Notes under the pieces: model-generated
Seen by the model: the letters and a program-made list of their open reading frames with translations, nothing else
Told to the model about the DNA's origin: nothing
Databases searched by the model: none
Origin: Rhizophagus sp. LPA8_4_AMF
Taxonomy: Eukaryota; Glomeromycota; Glomeromycetes; Glomerales; Glomeraceae
Length of the DNA stretch: 35,464 bases
Direction of reading: 5' to 3'
Assembly (NCBI GenBank): GCA_021464525.1
Contig: JADRCO010000377.1
Span: 1-35,464 of the forward strand
Made by a program: the position numbers and the translations under genes
Shown: piece after piece, positions 23,798 through 35,297 of the stretch
How positions within the stretch are numbered: position 1 is the first letter of the stretch
How the letters are laid out: every line of letters starts with the position of its first letter

Positions 23798-26462
23798 ATG
23801 TCTGAAAATAATGAAAAAGAAAATAGAAGTTCAAAATCAACACCACTACCCCTATTATGTAATTTTAATAACAATAGTAATGATTTGTTGCCTTCAACTG
23901 TTTTACTTCATAAGCGAACGAATTCAACTTTAACTTTGCCTCCTCTAAATTCCGGCGGTGATTTTGAAACTTCATCTATTTTAAACATGCAAACAAATTC
24001 AAATTCACATTCTATCGAATTTCAACCACAAAATTTACTGGAAAATAGAAGAAAGAGTATAATGAGTAATTCTTCTGCAAAAATGTCGGTACACAGGTCA
24101 ATTAAGGCAATGTATCTTTTACATAATTGCAAAGCAATAAAGGATTAATAACTTATAAGTCATTTCGAATTATTGTTTCCAATATATTGATTTTTTATTC
24201 ATTAACAGCACAAATAATAAGGATGATCGATTTGGAGGTCATCTGTATGATGACGACAACGACGATGAAGAGTCACGTGACGACAACCCAAACGGTGAAG
24301 AAGGCGAAACCATAACTGATGATGATGATATTAGTGTAAATTGAGAATTTTATTTTATTTTTTTTTTTTTATATTACTAAGTCGAAATATTAACATTCGT
24401 ATTGATTTATTTAATAGAAATGTAATAATAAAAATATCAATTATGAGGATTCATTAAGGTCACCTCTTCAGCGTAAATTTTATTACTTTTTTGAAGAGCC
24501 CAGGTCTAAATGGGCAATAGCATACGATGGATTATCGATTATATGTACAATTATCACTGTTGTAATCATTTGCGTTGTTTCTTGGCCGACCATTTACTTA
24601 CGTGAAAAAGAAATTTATTATACTTACTGGTATATAATGTTCATAATAAATTTTTTATTATCAATCATTTATTCATTTCCTTTAATTTGTGTAGGGTGCC
24701 CTTTGATATTGTTGCTGTTATTGTTTTTACTATTGAATATCTTGGAAGATTTTATGCTTCAGTAAATAAGTGGAAATTCTTTTTTAGTATGTATATCTAA
24801 TTATTATCTTTTGATTTATTTTATAATAGTAACTAATATTTCTTAAATTTTGTTAGAACCTATGAGCTTGATTGACTTAATCTCGATCATACCTTTTTAC
24901 GTTCAATTAATAAGTAAATCAGAGGTATATCAGATTATTAATAGTGAATTAAATGATTTATGATCACGTTACTTACTATTATAATTTAATTTTTAGTCCC
25001 ATTTGAAATTTATTAGAGTGTTACTCTTATTAAGGGTTCTAAGACTATTCAATGTTGCAAAATATACAGTTGGTTTTAATGTAAAGTAACTTCATTTTCA
25101 TCATTATCTCCCATTTTCACCATCATTATTAATTTATTTTAAATTTAGATCACTGCAAGGGTATTTCAACGTTCTGCCTATCAAATTGTTATGATTTCTG
25201 TATATTTGATGGTGATATTATTAGCATCTTCAGCTTTAATGTATTTTATAGAACGTGGTGATTTTCACAAAAATGATATGACTTGGTACCGTACTGGAAA
25301 GGATGGAAAGCCTGAAGTTAGTCCTTTCCAATCTATTGTTCATAGTTTTTGGTGGTCAATAGTTACTCTAACTACCACAGGTTATGGTGATGCTGTTCCA
25401 GTCACTGGTCCCGGAAAATTAGTCGCCGCATTAACCATGACATGTGGTATTCTAGTTATCGCACTTCCAACTTCTATTATCGGATCAAATTTTAATAACG
25501 AATGGGCTCTTCATCGTCGAATTCGCACTCAAATGAGATTGCAAAAAACACGAGAATCACTTTCAGAGTTTACGACTAAGACTAGAAGAATAAGAATTCT
25601 TCAAAATCAAAATCAGACTATGCTTGAAGCATTGGCAGAGATTCAAGAAAGATTAGCAGATATTAACCCACCGAGATATTATCGCAAATATAAGAAACTT
25701 GAGTTAAAACATTTGGATGCATTAGATAGAATTACAGAATTAGAGGGAAAATTAGAAAGATGGAAGAAAATAGCTCAAAATCTTGACACATTTCACAACC
25801 ATAAATTTCATCGAAAAGGCTACAGTGATTCAGATGCCGATAATATTTCTATTGGAAAAGATAATAATAAAAAAATTGGACGGAAATGGAAGAATCTACC
25901 CTTTCGGCACTTTAACACGGCCTCAAACAGAGATGTTACCAGATTTGCAAGTGTGGAATCTGATAAAAATAATCAACACCTAGCCAAACCTTCTTTATTA
26001 TCGCCTCTTAAGACTTTAACAAAACTAGGAAAAACGTTAACTCTATCTAAAAACAATAAAAACGATGGAACACCGCAGTTTACAAAAGAATTAATAAGTT
26101 CTCCTATAGAGTTACGATATTCATTCACTCCGATTGTAGACCCAGAAAACCCAAAATTAGTTGGTCGCCCTAGGTCTTCAAGTGCATCTAATGTGAAATC
26201 ACAACCCACGTTACCTAGTGAACATATTGATAACCATGAAGGTAAAAATAATAAGGATAACACTGATAAGAATATAGATAAAGACTTATCAGCTGAAAAT
26301 ATCGAAAATGAAAACAATTTTACTAAAACAACCCAGAACAATCAGGACATTACCATTGAAAAAAATGATTATGATTTAGTAAATAATTCATCCAAAAATA
26401 ATCAAAATACCGAAACAAGAGAAATTGAAGTTATTGTCACATCGAATAATGACATCGAATAA
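23798..26462 (+). CDS. Shaker-like voltage-gated potassium channel, 7 exons
   Basis: Exons 23798-24096, 24209-24335, 24418-24629, 24695-24786, 24857-24924, 24997-25080 and 25149-26462 give 731 aa. Six membrane spans are visible: S1 (IICTIITVVIICVV), S2 (FDIVAVIVFTIEYLGRF), S3 (LIDLISIIPFYVQLI), S4, S5, then a pore loop with selectivity filter TTTGYGD (369-375) and S6. S4 (from 267) has a charge every third residue: K270, R273, Leu at 276, R279, R282, Asn at 285, K288. S6 has ALPTSIIGSNF where animal Kv channels have a PVP hinge. There is no T1 assembly domain; the 142 residues before S1 are Ser/Asn-rich and then acidic. A coiled coil (about 430-490) follows S6, then a long polar tail. It should conduct potassium across a membrane on depolarisation. 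The exon 1 donor is the unusual GTCAAT. Confidence 0.93.
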
Positions 26463-27338
26463 TGAAATTTTTGATAAGATAATCAACTAATATTTCTATT
26501 TGAAAATTTAATGTAAAGTAGAAGATGGACCGTTGGTGGAATAATTCATCTTTTAAATTTTTTGTATAATATAGATTTTTTTTTTTCCCAACTTTTCTAA
26601 ATTTAAATTTAACTTTCCTTAAGTATAAAAAGATGGCATTTTTAATAAACATTTTCTCGCAATAAATATCACTAAAAAAAAAGTTTGTTAATTTGTAGAA
26701 TTATCATTTCTTTTTATGTTTTGAAAATTTTCATTAAAATATGTAATTATAAATATACGGATAGACTTATAGTGATTACATAAGCTAATTTTCATTTTTA
26801 AAGTGACGAGAAATAACCAAATTAAAATTTCGCTAATTTAAAGCGGAACCCACTGGTTTAAGTTTTTCTTTTTTACTTTATTTTCCGGTTCATTAAATCA
26901 GAAAATATATTTCGACACTACATCGGCGAAGTATTTTGGTATAATCCGTCTTAATACTTAAATACGCAATTGTCAAGGATAATTACGCTCCAATGTTGCC
27001 ATGTATAGTCGACACGACCATCAATAATTTCGATAACTTCGTATGATACGAATCAAAAAGATAATAGAAATTATCAATGAAATATAAAACAAATGGCATA
27101 TATATAACTTTGAGATTAGGGAAAAAGAGAGAAAAAATTTTAGACGATAATAGAAATGCACTTGCAGAGTTGCAAATTCGTAATTTAACGGTGGATCGTA
27201 GGATTATGCAAAAATCTTAAATCAAATGTTATTATGTTGATACAGTATTTCTTCGTTTGGTTCGCCGTAACTTCGTTTAGATGTTGTTATTATGTTTACA
27301 ATAATATGACTGTATCATACAAAAATCAAATATCTATT
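26463..27338. other. convergent gap between channel and SAM gene
   Basis: AT-rich 3' flanks of both genes. It contains one coding-like small frame (27077-27220). Otherwise I see nothing. Confidence 0.4.
27077..27220 (+). CDS. small open frame, 47 aa, possible relic
   Basis: ATG 27077 to TAA 27220, with a charged, helix-prone composition (LGKKREKILDDNRNALAEL). This differs from the AT-driven frames around it. No family is recognised. It may be a remnant of a larger gene. Confidence 0.25.
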   Translation: MKYKTNGIYITLRLGKKREKILDDNRNALAELQIRNLTVDRRIMQKS

Positions 27339-28681
27339 TTACTCTTTTTTGAAATATTTATCGATTCTCGCTTTCTTACCATCCGGCGTCTTTTCTATGT
27401 TTATTCTATCAATCAATATACCTACGATTACTTCAATCACCCTTTTCACATTTCTGCGCAACTCTTGCTCATCAACTGAATCCTTTTTTAAAGATGCCTC
27501 AGAAAATACGATGTTGTATGGTCTTTTACTTGTGCATGATATTCTACCTGTACTATATAAAAGAAAATACCAATCTGTGGCTGTAGATACGATACCGTAA
27601 AGGTAATCGAAGCCTGAGCCGGCGACATCAGCTTTACATTTTCTCTTGTTCGTTTGGTATAAGCTTTCGAGTTGCACAAGATTCTGCGCGAAACTTGTTG
27701 CTATTTTATGTTGTTTACCTTTCGTAATGCAGATAAGTTCTTCAGTCTCCCTGATCGTGTAATCGACATTGTCGGTGTTTTCTTTCTCAATGACTTTAAG
27801 GGAAGAGATTGTTACATTTTTACCGGTAATTCTTCTGACGATATAAATTGCTGCATGTATAATAGTGACAATGTATTCGCAACGATCTGCATCATTGCTA
27901 TCAATAAGTAGAGTTCCTATAATGCTCATTTTGCGTTTTATATCTTTTATACAATATTCTAACTCTTCATCGTTGTCATCGATACCATAAGGTTCTTTTT
28001 TGAGAATTCATAATAAGTTACAGTGAATGTGAAATACTAATTTTCATTAAATCTTACCTGGACTAAACTGTGAAATATTTCCTATGCTACTTCCTTCAAT
28101 TCCATACTTATTTAACACATCTCTCAAGTTGTGATATGATGAGAATGATATCTTTTTAAGTTCCTTAATCAGATCTGCAATTATTTTCGCTGGTCCTAAT
28201 TTAAACCCACAACTTTGAAGTTCTTTTTTGGTCAATTCCAGAAAGATTTTTCCGTTGATTTCTTGTATATGAAAAGTATCAAAGTATTTGTTATCAAGCC
28301 CTAAGTCTTGTTCTTGCAAAAAAGTGATGAGGGTCCCGGTATCCCATTTTTTAATTTCTTCAATGCTTGGTGTTTCTTTCGCTTTAAGTTTTCCCTTATC
28401 TTTTTTCGAAGTTTCAGGTTCATCATCATCATCATCACTTTCATCTTCCTCAATTTCCATTTGAACAGAATCCTCCGCAGTTTTCACTTGAATAGGTTCT
28501 TCCACTTGAATAACATTACGAGTTTTCAGAACTTCTGTGCGACATATATTTTTTCTAAGTATTAGAAATGACTATGGATTACTATGAACTGAAACAATAA
28601 TCAATATATCATACCAGATGGTTCGTCAGAATCTCGCTTGATCAATTTTCTGAGTTGTGAAAATTTTTCTCTCACATACAT
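27339..28681 (-). CDS. SAM-domain protein with nuclease-like C-terminus, 3 exons
   Basis: Exons 28615-28681, 28058-28534 and 27339-27994 give 399 aa. After a basic start and an acidic Asp/Glu run comes a SAM domain (EIKKWDTGTLITFLQEQD ... FLELTKKELQSCGFKLG). The C-terminal half (from about residue 180) resembles the domain repeated many times in Rhizophagus-type genomes next to SAM or Crinkler-like regions. It contains DNVDYTIRETEELICITKGKQHKI followed by AQNLVQLESLY, which looks like a PD-(D/E)XK nuclease core. From memory, relatives carry Glu where this protein has the first Lys of KGK, so nuclease activity may be lost. Role unknown; host-directed effector or mobile-element defence are both speculation. 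A decayed relative lies at 4834-5119. Confidence 0.82.
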
Positions 28682-30408
28682 GTTTTTAGTAGTATATGAA
28701 TAAAATTTTCGTTTGGAGTGCGGGTGGTTTTTTTTCTAATTGAAAAAAAAACTCCCTTGTATGACTATCGGCGCAGCGGACTCACTCTGATCTTGAGCTG
28801 GAAAGAAAAAAATTGTGGCACAGCATTGCAAAAGTTTTCTTGGATGACGAAATGATTTAAAACAATGGATCGAATACAATACTATAGCATCACCTTTTTG
28901 AGATCAAAAAAACGTGACTAAAGATTCATTATCAACTTTTTAATTTCCTTCGATAATTATTATTTATTTATTTATTTATTTTAAATTAATTAATTAAAAA
29001 AAAAAAAAATGGGAAAAATTGCTAAAAATATAAATGTAATATACTAACCTCTTTATATAACTATTTACAGTATACATATTATGATACATCATAAAAATGA
29101 TCGACCAAATGATCGAACTTCGCATTATCCGCAGTTACACAAAATTTTCTTTGATCAAACTTTATATTGGAGATAGATAATATTAAAATATACTTTTTTA
29201 CTATAAATAAATAATTTTTATTTATTCAGAAACGTAAAAAAATTTTTTTTTTTTGAAATAAGATTATAATAAAAGTAAATCCGGTAATTATAATAAATAA
29301 ATTATTTAAATTTAATATAGTAAAATTAAAGTAAATCTAATATCTGATATAATATCAAAGAAGGATAAAGTTCAAATTCTGCAGATTCGTGTAATTATGA
29401 GACAAACGTCCCGCAAAGATTATGTATTATCTTTTATCATGTGATAAAAGTAAAGATCTTTGCATAACTGTATCACAGTATCTGAACGAATCCTTTTTCA
29501 ACTTTTTCAATCAAATATTCAAATTATTATTTACGTTACATTATGAAAATTTTATTCATCAACTTTCAGATGTTAGGTATAAATTGGCATAAATCGAAAT
29601 TCTATTTACATTAATCCAATTATAATATTCGATTATTCACGGAATTATCAGAGAAAAAAAAACGATTAATCCTGTTTAGAAGAGATTGTTATAATCGGAT
29701 GATATTTCGTAATGAAGGTTTTTAAAAAGAAAAAAAAAATGAAAAAATGAAGCGGCTTTACCCGATAAAGTTCAACTTGAAAATACGAGAATAATCTATT
29801 TATAGTTTTAAGATTTACCTTTTAAAGATAATCGATAAGTATTTTCCCGTTTTTTTGAGAGAAACTTTTTTGGTGACTGGTAATGATTACTGCGCCTGGT
29901 CTATTTAGCACGTGATTTGTATGATTTTTTGTAAATTATTGTTATTAATATTTGTGCTATTGTGCTTATTGTAATGCATTTATTACCAATTTAACGAAAT
30001 ACAATGAAAATATAAATTTGATCCAATCGATTTACTTATTATACGAACACAATATAATCTGATTCCTGAAATAAACGGAGTGACGTAAAAATGATTTTAG
30101 TCTCGTTTGTATATCTTGTATATCTTGTGTATTTCATTGTTCCCATTTACGTTAATTATAGGAAAATGTTTTTTTTATCGATTAAAAAAGATCTTTTATT
30201 TCTAAAAATATAAATTTAAATATAAATGAGATCATCCTTTTGTATTACACCCCTACAACTAAAAGTATAATTTAAATTCCTTTTTAAAATTAGGAACACG
30301 TGTCTAACTTATAAACAAATAAATACCGAATAAATAAGAAAATTTTTCTTTCTCCTTATTCCTTAAATTTTCTCTTTAAAAAAAGTTCGAAAATATACCA
30401 TATACGAT
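28682..30408. other. 1.7 kb AT-rich intergenic gap
   Basis: Lies between divergent genes (SAM gene on minus, kinase-ankyrin gene on plus). It contains long A and T runs and a nested inverted repeat at 29413-29463. No coding frame longer than 60 codons is present. Confidence 0.5.
29413..29463. repeat. nested inverted repeat
   Basis: The outer arms GCAAAGAT and ATCTTTGC enclose CTTTTATCAT/GTGATAAAAG, itself a near-perfect 20-bp palindrome. Two levels of symmetry in 51 nt could form a cruciform or bind a dimeric regulator. Confidence 0.6.
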
Positions 30409-32896
30409 ATGGCATCAAAAGTGTGGCTTGAAGCTACCCTTAGGAATGGTCATATTAAATTTATAGATTATGATTCATTTCAACAAATAACACCTTTACC
30501 AACTCAACGTAGAGCATCATCATCGAGTAATTTATTTTGGGCTATTTGGGGTAAAGATAATAAAATCCCTGTCGCTTTGAAGACTTGGAAATCAGATTGT
30601 AATAATATAGATCATAATGCTATAGAAAGATTTGTTAATGAGGTATTAATAAAAATTCATCTTTTTTTCAATATTTAAATTATAAAAATTAACTCTTTCT
30701 CTCTCCTTTTAGTTGACATTATTATCAAAAGTAAACTTTCATGCTAATGTAGTTAGATTTTTTGGAATGAGTCAACATTCTTCAAGTGATACATATTTTC
30801 TTGTGATGCAGTATGCTAATGGTGGTACTTTACGCCAACATTTACAACGTAATTTTCACCAATTAACATGGCATGATAAAATCCGAATCATCAAAGAAAT
30901 AGCAACAGGTTTACAATGTATACATAACGAAGGAATGTCGCATAAGAATCTGGTATGTTGATCTGAATTTATTACAAGTTATTTTTAATTGATCATTAAC
31001 TTTTTTTTATCATTTATAGCATCCAAATAATGTGTTGGTTCATGATGGAAGAATGATGATAGCAGACTTGGGATTTTCAGATACATGGCATGATTTAACA
31101 AAACCATATCATGATGAAATGATACCATTTTTAGAACCATTGTTTTTACAAAATAATTCTTATCAAAGAGATAAAAGATCGGACATTTATAGTTTAGGAG
31201 TAATAATGTGTGAAGTATCAAGCGGAAGACCTCCTTTTGAATCTACAGCATCAAATTTTCATTTATTATTAAGAATTATAATGAATGGAGAAAGAGAATC
31301 ATCTATAGTACCAGGAGCTCCATTACAATATGTACAACTTTATCGACATTGTTGGGATGGTGATCCAATTTCTCGTCCTAACATACAAGATGTTTTACAC
31401 AAGTTAGATAAAATGAGATTATATTCTTCTTTTGTTAAACCTGGAGAAGTTCGTTTTAAACTAGATCCTATTCCTTCAAAAAATAAGGATGAAATTTTAT
31501 ATTTATCAAATAATAATAATAAAACGTTAATTAAAAGATATTCTCACCCTAATATATCACCATCATCATCACCTACAACGTCTCCAAGAATGGTTCCTCC
31601 TATTATGCTAGACTCCGCAGGTGAATATCAGTTCTTGAGCAAAAAAGGTCAACTTGTGCGCCTACAAAAGATCTTTTTTTTAAAAAATATATATATGTAT
31701 TTATTTATTTATTAAATTAATATGATATGTTTTTTTTTTCTAAAGATACTGCAAATGATACGGGGGATTATGTTGTAATTAATAAAGAGGAGTTAGCAGA
31801 ATATATAAAACTACAATCAAAACATGTTAGTATTTCTTGAATTTCATATTCCAATCATACTTTTCTTAACGAAATTTTTCTATATCTTTTTCTGAAAAAA
31901 AAGCGTTTGTCAGATGGTGACTTGCCGAAAAGGAGACGTGAAAAAGGAAGAAGTTTGAGTTTTGATAAATTTAAAAGTTCTCGCATAAGTCGAACATCAT
32001 ATGGAGAAGGTAGTTCGTATATGCAACAAGAAAATACTGATTGTGATGAAATAGCATTTGAAAATCTTTCAATAAGTGACATTCAACAACCCCAAGTAAT
32101 ATTAATTGCAAGATATGCTCCAAAAAAGAAAATAATATCAGCTTTTGAAACGTTAAAGAAAAAAGGAGAAAATCTAAAAAGTAGAGATATAAGAATGAAG
32201 ACAGCAATACATAGATTAATTTGGAATAACGATTTATTTGAGATGGACATTGGACTTTCGTCAACAAAACATCCAAGACATAATCAGTTTAGGATGGCAT
32301 TAAAATGGTTATGTTCAAATGATGTTGATATTAATTCAAAAGATGAATTTGGATGGACTCCTTTACATGAAGCAATATGGAAAAGAAGAGAACCTGGAAT
32401 TATATCAGCATTATTAGATTATAATGCAAATCCAAATATACCAGACAATTATGGTTCGACTTCACTTCATCAATGTTTAAATCTCTTGAGGACAACAACA
32501 ATAGATTCAGAAAAATTACACTTATATGATTGTATAAAATTACTTTTATTTCATGGTGCTAATCCAAATATATCTCTGCCGGATTTTACTTTAACATTAT
32601 CTGGAGCTCCTTTTCCAAATTCTTTATTTGCTGCTGTTTATTTGGATTTACCTTTAGATATTATTGAATTAATGGTAAAAAAAGGTTGTGATGTTAATTC
32701 AACTTCTTTTCGCGGATTATATTTATTGGATTTTGCCGCAAAAGTTAATAACACTCGTGCTCTTAAATATTTAACTGATAACAAGAATTATTTTGGAAAA
32801 AAAAATATTTTTAATACTATAAGGTATTCTGCTAGATCTTATAATATTAAACACGAAAAGTCTTTTGGTAAACGTAGATTTAACATTACTACTTAG
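30409..32896 (+). CDS. predicted pseudokinase with ankyrin repeats, 5 exons
   Basis: Exons 30409-30642, 30713-30952, 31020-31647, 31746-31825 and 31904-32896 give 724 aa. The N-terminal half is a tyrosine-kinase-like (TKL) fold of the type expanded in mycorrhizal fungi: VALK (Lys58), alpha-C Glu78, VMQYANGGTLRQHL, ADLG (Asp174), RSDIYSLGVIMCEVSSGRPPF and the CWDGDPISRPN helix. The catalytic loop reads HKNLHPNN (155-162) where active kinases have HRDLxxxN, so the catalytic Asp is Asn. No glycine-rich loop is visible. A Ser/Pro-rich linker and a basic patch (KRRREKGR) lead to ankyrin repeats (GWTPLHEAIWKRREP, YGSTSLHQCL, HGANPN, GCDVNS). It is probably a signalling scaffold. Donors GTCAAC and GTTAGT are slightly unusual. 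Confidence 0.88.
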
Positions 32897-34447
32897 TATA
32901 TATCCAAATGACATTTGTACATTTTATTTTATTATATAGTTGTAAAGAATTTTTATTTATTTTTTGTTTTATATGTTTATATGTAGATTTTTTTATGGTG
33001 ATTAGATACTTTTAATTCATATGTAAATTTTTTTCTTTTTAATTATATTACCTGCATGTACAGTACATTCAAATTTGGCATATCAAGTTTTGGATAATCA
33101 TCTGATCAATTATCTGGCATGTTACAAAATAATTACTTTATTGTATATCTAGTACGATAATTTTATCCTTGTTCATTTTTAATTGTGATTAGGTAAGTTT
33201 TGATTTATGATTTACGATTGAAACCTGAATTTTATAAAGATGAATATAAAAATATTAAAAAAAGTTTTAAAACTGAAAATTTTTTGTATATTCCTTTATT
33301 AATATAATTAAATTTTAATTTACCTAAAAATTATTTAGGTTAATTGACTGAAAATTATATTTCATTTAATATTTTAATGAGCTGATGTTCTGCCAAGATC
33401 CTTGCCATCTGAAATGGACTATTTTAATATGATTAGGTATGACAAAACTTTTTTACAAACATTATTTAATTAATAGGGAAATTGTAATTTACAAATTAAA
33501 TTTTTGTATTTTAAACTTTATATAAAAAAAAGCAACTAAATACATTAAATGTCATTTTCTTTAATAATTATTAACTACATTTTATATTTAATACTTTGCT
33601 AATATTTTTTACAATAATTTCAAGAATCAGTAGTTTTAAAAAAAAATCTAATATATAATAGTTTAAGATGAAATAAAAAATTATAGAATTGAACTAAAAA
33701 AATAAGATAATTATATATTTAATTTACAGATTTACAATATATGTATAAAAAATTCATAAATAAAGTTTAGATTGGATCAAAATTAATCAAATTTAATAAA
33801 ATATTGCAAATTTCAAGTAAATTATTTAAATTTAACTTGCATTCTTAAATTATTAAATTTAAGATTTTTAACTTTGTAGATTTAAAAGGGTATTACCAGT
33901 GGTAATCATCATCACACCACTTAATTCTGGCCAAAAATTATAATTTTGGCCAGAGTTAAAAAACGTTTATAAATTTTTTTCAAAAATTTCAATTTAAATA
34001 ATATATAAAACAAATTTATTTAGATACTAATCACACTAAAATTTTAAAAATCTGACTAAAAAAATTTTTTAAATTATATTATACTTAAAAATCAAATTTT
34101 CCTAGTTTTCTCAAAATCTATCTAAATATATATATAACAGTCTTTATAATCTAAGAGAAACTTGTTCTACTTATAAATTTATATATAATAATATTATTTA
34201 TATTATAATAATATTTCAGTCAAAAATTTTGAAAATTAAAAAAATATATTTTGTATAATGACAATCACAACTGGTGATATTTAACAAAATTCAATTTAAA
34301 ATATATTTAAAAAATCTTATTTCTTAAATGATAACAAATTTGCCTGCAATAATAAAATTATTTAATTCCATATATTAGATAAGTAATAGGAAAAAGACAA
34401 TGGATTTCATTGTTTATTTAATCCCTTTTTCCAGCACTCACCCTATA
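32897..34447. other. gene-free AT-rich tail, part 1
   Basis: No open frame of note. It contains the palindrome at 33921-33959 with a small inverted repeat (ATTACC AGT GGTAAT) at about 33891-33905. The rest is AT-rich without clear repeats. Confidence 0.5.
33921..33959. repeat. near-perfect 39-bp palindrome
   Basis: TTAATTCTGGCCAAAA and TTTTGGCCAGAGTTAA face each other across a few AT bases, with one or two mismatches. It could be a tiny foldback element or the fused ends of a deleted transposon with TTAA flanks. Confidence 0.7.
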
Positions 34448-34711
34448 CAGTTGACCCCTCTATAGGTACACCCTTCAGAACCAAAAATAAAAGGTGTGAT
34501 TATAGTGAATAGTGCCTATATAGAGGGATTTATATATAGTATTACTAAGTATTAGTTCTAAAGGAATGTGATTATAAAAATCTTGTGATGATAGAGGGAT
34601 TTTTTATATACTGTAGCATTAATATATGTTTGTTCTTATAAAAGGTATGCTTATAATGAAGGATTTATATAATGTGATTATACAAAAGGTGTTTATAAAG
34701 GGAGTCGACTG
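34448..34711. mobile_element. pogo-like MITE flanked by TA
   Basis: 264 bp. The left end starts CAGTTGACCCCTCTATAGG; the right end in reverse starts CAGTCGACTCCCTTTATAA. Both run on to ACACC. TA flanks each end. The internal word ATAGAGGGATTT is repeated. No coding capacity. It has the same kind of ends as the element in the Myb intron, but a different interior. Confidence 0.85.
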
Positions 34712-34839
34712 TATATGCAAAATTCACTAATTATTAAGATTTAATATTTTTTTATATATGCAATATATTACTTTAATAGGATACATACCACATATAATAT
34801 AATTATTATATGTAGTATTCCATTTACTCTAAATTATAG

Positions 34840-34957
34840 TATCATATATAATCTAAATATCACATATAATTTAAATGTCACATATATTCTAAATGTTATA
34901 TATACTCTAAAATCTATAATCTGAATACTATATATAATCTATATTCTATAATCTAAA
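34840..34957. repeat. 18-bp tandem repeat
   Basis: Four successive 18-bp units (34840, 34858, 34876 and 34894) of the form TATCACATATAATCTAAA with a few substitutions, followed by shorter degenerate units that run to the edge of the next MITE. Confidence 0.8.
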
Positions 34958-34959
34958 TA

Positions 34960-35193
34960 CCGTAAAATCTCAAATTTAAGCACCCCTTTTTTACAGTCAC
35001 GTGATTGATGAAATTGGTAAAGATGCTTAATTTTAATTATAATAAATTTTACTATATCGATGTATTAATTAATAAATCAATAATTAAGGAGTACTTAAAT
35101 TTGGAGGTGCTTAATTTTAGTTTATGCAAATGTTGTGGTAAAAGTGACAGAGGTGTTTAAATTCAGTAGGTGCTAAAATTTGAGATTTTACGG
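34960..35193. mobile_element. MITE with 25-bp terminal inverted repeats
   Basis: The arms 34960-34984 and 35169-35193 match at 24 of 25 positions, starting CCGTAAAATCTCAAATTTAA and ending GCACC in the left arm. TA flanks both sides. The GGTGCTTAA word recurs inside. It shares the CCGTA start and TTAAGCACC block with the 17095-17263 element, so it is a divergent member of one family. Confidence 0.9.
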
Positions 35194-35203
35194 TACCACA
35201 TAT

Positions 35204-35297
35204 ATATGTTGTGCGTCAGATGATGATTTATATCAAATGCAGCTAACGTGTGTCAGATGTAAATTAATACCTGACACGCGTCATCTGAATCACACAA
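35204..35297. mobile_element. miniature element, GCGTCAG family, copy 2
   Basis: About 94 bp with GTGCGTCAGATGATG near one end and a GACGCGTGTCAGG word in reverse near the other. It is related to the copy at 124-218 but inverted. It abuts the preceding MITE with only about 10 bp between. Confidence 0.5.

Noticed and set aside
25973-26341. 122-codon minus-strand frame opposite the channel tail
   Set aside because: It is a shadow of the biased codons in the channel's polar tail, with no start context, domain or splice sites.
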